Source: Xenopus tropicalis (lineage: Eukaryota > Chordata > Amphibia > Anura > Pipidae). Taken from it: a stretch of 64,000 nucleotides of DNA. Positions 61,468-64,000 of this stretch are shown piece by piece. The translations under genes and the position numbers were made by a program. The notes under the pieces were generated by a model. It was not told the origin of the DNA. It saw only the letters and a program-made list of their open reading frames with translations, and searched no databases. Numbering within the stretch: the stretch's first letter is position 1; each line of letters begins with the position of its first letter. The stretch is from assembly GCF_000004195.4 (NCBI RefSeq), contig NC_030679.2, positions 28,075,712 through 28,139,711 of the forward strand, read 5' to 3'.

Positions 61468-63843
61468 CTGGGGAATATCCATAGGTGTCATAAAATCGTT
61501 TCTTTCAGAAGCAGAAGGGAAACAAGCTTGATAACACTGCCCTTGTGACTCTGGGGGAACCATCCTCACTTCCATGTATTTTAAAGTCCCGTCTGTGTTC
61601 AGGTAAAGAGTTGGTTTATACTGGTCTGTGTAATGGTTGGTCTGGAATTTGCTTGAAAAACAAAATCCACAGCTGCTTCCATAATTGTCCCTTTTTAAGC
61701 ATTTCACAAGCAAGATAAGGAAAGTAATAAGGGAAACTAAACTTATGGCAACCAGTGAAATGATTAAATACAAAGTCAAATTTGGGGATGTTTGAGAATG
61801 TGGTATCATGTCCTGAGAATGTGGTAACTCTTGGGCAATGTTTTCAACAGAATTTATAATCACTGTAACAGTTGCTGATAATGCTGGTTCCCCGTGGTCA
61901 CTGACTGAAATGACAAGGTGCTGCTCAGTATTATCAATTTCAAGGAAACTCCGAATTATCCTTATTTCTCCTGTATACTGAGAAATCTCAAATAAAGTTT
62001 GACCTATGGGTTCAACCACCCTGTAGCTAAGCCAGGCATTGTGTCCTGAGTCAGGATCTATTGCAGATATTTTGGTAACCAAATAACCAGCAGAAGCAGA
62101 TTGCGGAATCTTCTCTTGGGCTATAAATCCCTTTGAATCCCCTGGATACAGCACCGAGGGAGCATTATCATTTGTATCCAAAATAAATATGTGCACAGAC
62201 ACATTTGAAAATAATTTTGGAGATCCAGAATCTTCCACTCTGGCAGTTATAGTAAGAACTTGAAATTGTTCATAGTCAAAAGAACGCTGGGCATAAATAT
62301 CCCCAGTATTGGAATTGATGAACACAAATGAAGATACAGAAGAGCCATCAATTTGACTTTCACTTATTGAATAAGTCAGATCAGAATTTGATCCAACATC
62401 TGGATCAGTGGCAGAGACAGTACATAATAAAGTACCAGGTTCAATGTTTTCCTTTATATGAGCATTGTAAACAGACTGAGAAAAGACTGGGCGATTATCA
62501 TTAACATCTGAAACATTTAGCAGTATCACAGTCTGATTACTTAAAGCAGGAGAACCTAAATCAGAAGCTGTAAGTTGAATAGTATATTGTGGGGTCTTCT
62601 CTCTGTCCAAATGTTCACTAGTCACCAATGAATATCTGTTTTTGAAGGGCTGAATTTTAAAAGGTAAATCTGGTGATACACCCAACTGAACATCTCCATT
62701 TTTTCCTGAGTCTTTATCTCTCACAGTGATAAATCCAACGACAGTGCCTATGGGAGCATCTTCAGGCACTTCATTGGCATTAGAGGTAAAAATAATTTCT
62801 GGGCTATTATCATTTATATCCTCCACTTCAACTTGAATGAGGCAGCGTCCCTCTTGTCTTGGAGTGCCGCCATCTACTGCTTTGACAAATAACTCATAAA
62901 AATGTGTCTTCTCAAAATCCACAAATCCCTTAATATATATTTCCCCTGTGTTTGGATTTAAACCAAATATTCCTTTTGCTGCAGTTGATGTGTGATGATC
63001 AAAAAGATAACTAATCTCTGCATTAACTCCCTCATCCAGATCTGTAGCATTTAGCTTCATTACTACTGTTGTTAATGGAAGATTTTCATGTAAAGTAATT
63101 TTATAACTTGGCTGATCAAACACTGGGGCATTGTCATTAACATCTAGAACTATGATAGTTATCTGGGTAGAACCAGACCTTGGTTGTTCTCCCCCATCAA
63201 ATGCAGTAAGCAATAGTTCATGTTGCCCCTTTTCCTCTCGATCTAATTTTTTTTCAAGTACTAATTCTGCAATGAGTGTCCCATCCTTCAGATTCTTTAC
63301 AGACAATGAAAAGAATGGGTTTGGGTTAATCTTGTACTGGTTAATACCATTGATTCCTACATCTGAATCCTCAGCAGTATCTAGAGGAAATCTAACACCT
63401 GGATTTGCAAATACCTCTGTAATTTGAATAATCTGATTATCTGATAAAAAAGAGGGGGAGTTATCATTAACATCTAATATTTCTATATCTACACTAAATA
63501 GTTCAAAAGGCTTTTCAATGCCTAGCTCCAAAGGCAATAAACAGCTAAAGCTGGAACCACACAGGCTCTCTCTGTCGATCCTATCTCTGACAGTCAAAGC
63601 TCCGGTTTTCTGGTCAACAAAAAAATATCGATCATTTGCACCAGATCTTAAACTCAGTCTGCGTTTCTCAATATCTGCCAGGTTTAACCCCAGATCCTGA
63701 GCCACATTCCCTACCAATGTTCCTGGCTCTGACTCCTCTGCAATAGAATATCGAAGCTGCCCAGAGACCCAGCCCCAGCTATAAAGGAAATAGAAATATA
63801 CTACTTGCCATTTCCAATCCTTTCCTGGGCTTTGGAAGTCCAT
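61468..63843 (-). CDS. pcdhg: Clustered protocadherin variable exon H (gamma-type), shortened 3' end
   Basis: A 792-residue variable exon starting MDFQSPGKDWKW, related to E-G but more diverged throughout. Signal peptide, C-X5-C (CGSSFSC), six cadherin repeats (DVNDNSP, DVNDNAP, DINDNSP, DVNDNRP, DTNDNAP), membrane helix and most of the tail are present. The tail ends at MDIPQ. There the sequence reads CCCCAG|GTAAATG, a phase-0 donor, where E, F and G read CCCCAGGGGAACG and continue 21 more residues to their donor. If this site is not used, the frame stops five codons later (61447). H therefore probably uses a new, upstream donor. Confidence 0.88.
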
Positions 63844-64000
63844 ATCTTAGATCCCTTTATTAAAATATAAAAGAATATAGATCCTTTTAAAAAGCCATGA
63901 ATCTTCTGTTTTGATGTTGATCCTTTGACAAGAAAAAGCCTTTAGAGTATCCCTGGGATTTTCATAGCAACAGCAGCGTATTCTTTGTTAGTCAGTGAAA
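63844..64000 (-). promoter_or_regulatory. Proximal upstream region of exon H, cut by the window edge
   Basis: The block CAGCAGCGTATTCTTTGTTAG at about 63971-63991 matches the proximal promoter block of exons E-G. By their spacing, the CTCF-like motif of exon H should lie at about 64110, outside the window. Confidence 0.6.

Noticed and set aside
8399..63843. Assignment of the exons to alpha protocadherins
   Set aside because: The tails lack the alpha style and end with Gln at a phase-0 donor next to the beta/gamma-type motif GTLK.MEVRM; gamma fits better, though the constant exons are not in view.

Overview
This window looks like part of a clustered protocadherin locus from a frog, most likely Xenopus. 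All the host coding sequence is on the minus strand. It consists of eight large, intron-free exons of about 2.4 kb. Each encodes a signal peptide, six cadherin repeats, one transmembrane helix and a short cytoplasmic tail. Seven end at a phase-0 splice donor after a Gln codon (CAG|GTGAGA or CAG|GTGAGG); the eighth ends at CAG|GTAAAT. This is the layout of protocadherin variable exons that splice to shared constant exons, which would lie beyond position 1. The tail style (DGTLK.MEVRM ... F.Y..P) and the phase-0 donor fit the beta/gamma side of the cluster better than alpha, so I call them gamma-type. Individual member numbers cannot be assigned. The frog assignment rests on the gene type plus TTAA-flanked T2-style MITEs beginning TTAAAGG, which I know from Xenopus.

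Layout from left to right. An L1/Tx1-like LINE on the plus strand fills 1-3580; its ORF is open from the left edge to 3132. Two closely related units follow: unit A (3581 to about 11130, exon 8399-10840) and unit B (about 11329-18020, exon 15292-17731). B carries a 2-bp frameshift just after the membrane helix. Unit C (exon 24252-26690) has a downstream flank containing an apparently perfect 2435-bp direct tandem duplication (18753-21187 and 21188-23622). Unit D (exon 30835-33273) ends the first subfamily. Exons E (38623-41067), F (47214-49658), G (55655-58099) and H (61468-63843) form a second subfamily. E, F and G are almost identical from the fourth cadherin repeat to the tail.

A 13-bp motif, CCAGAAGAGGGCA, lies upstream of every complete exon, always on the coding strand and about 244-271 bp before the ATG. 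It matches the CTCF core closely and is the likely frog form of the protocadherin promoter conserved sequence element. H's copy would fall just outside the window. One extra copy, at about 35655, has no exon next to it.

The spaces between exons are AT-rich and largely paralogous to one another. Comparing paralogous flanks gives 'empty sites' that delimit many insertions: two T2-like MITEs, a hAT-like MITE with an 8-bp target duplication and internal minisatellite, a long foldback element, a solo-LTR-like element and several short retro-insertions. No tRNA, rRNA or CRISPR array was seen. The combined picture is promoter choice at one of several tandem variable exons, each with its own CTCF-type site, giving neuronal surface recognition proteins that differ mainly in their outer cadherin repeats.
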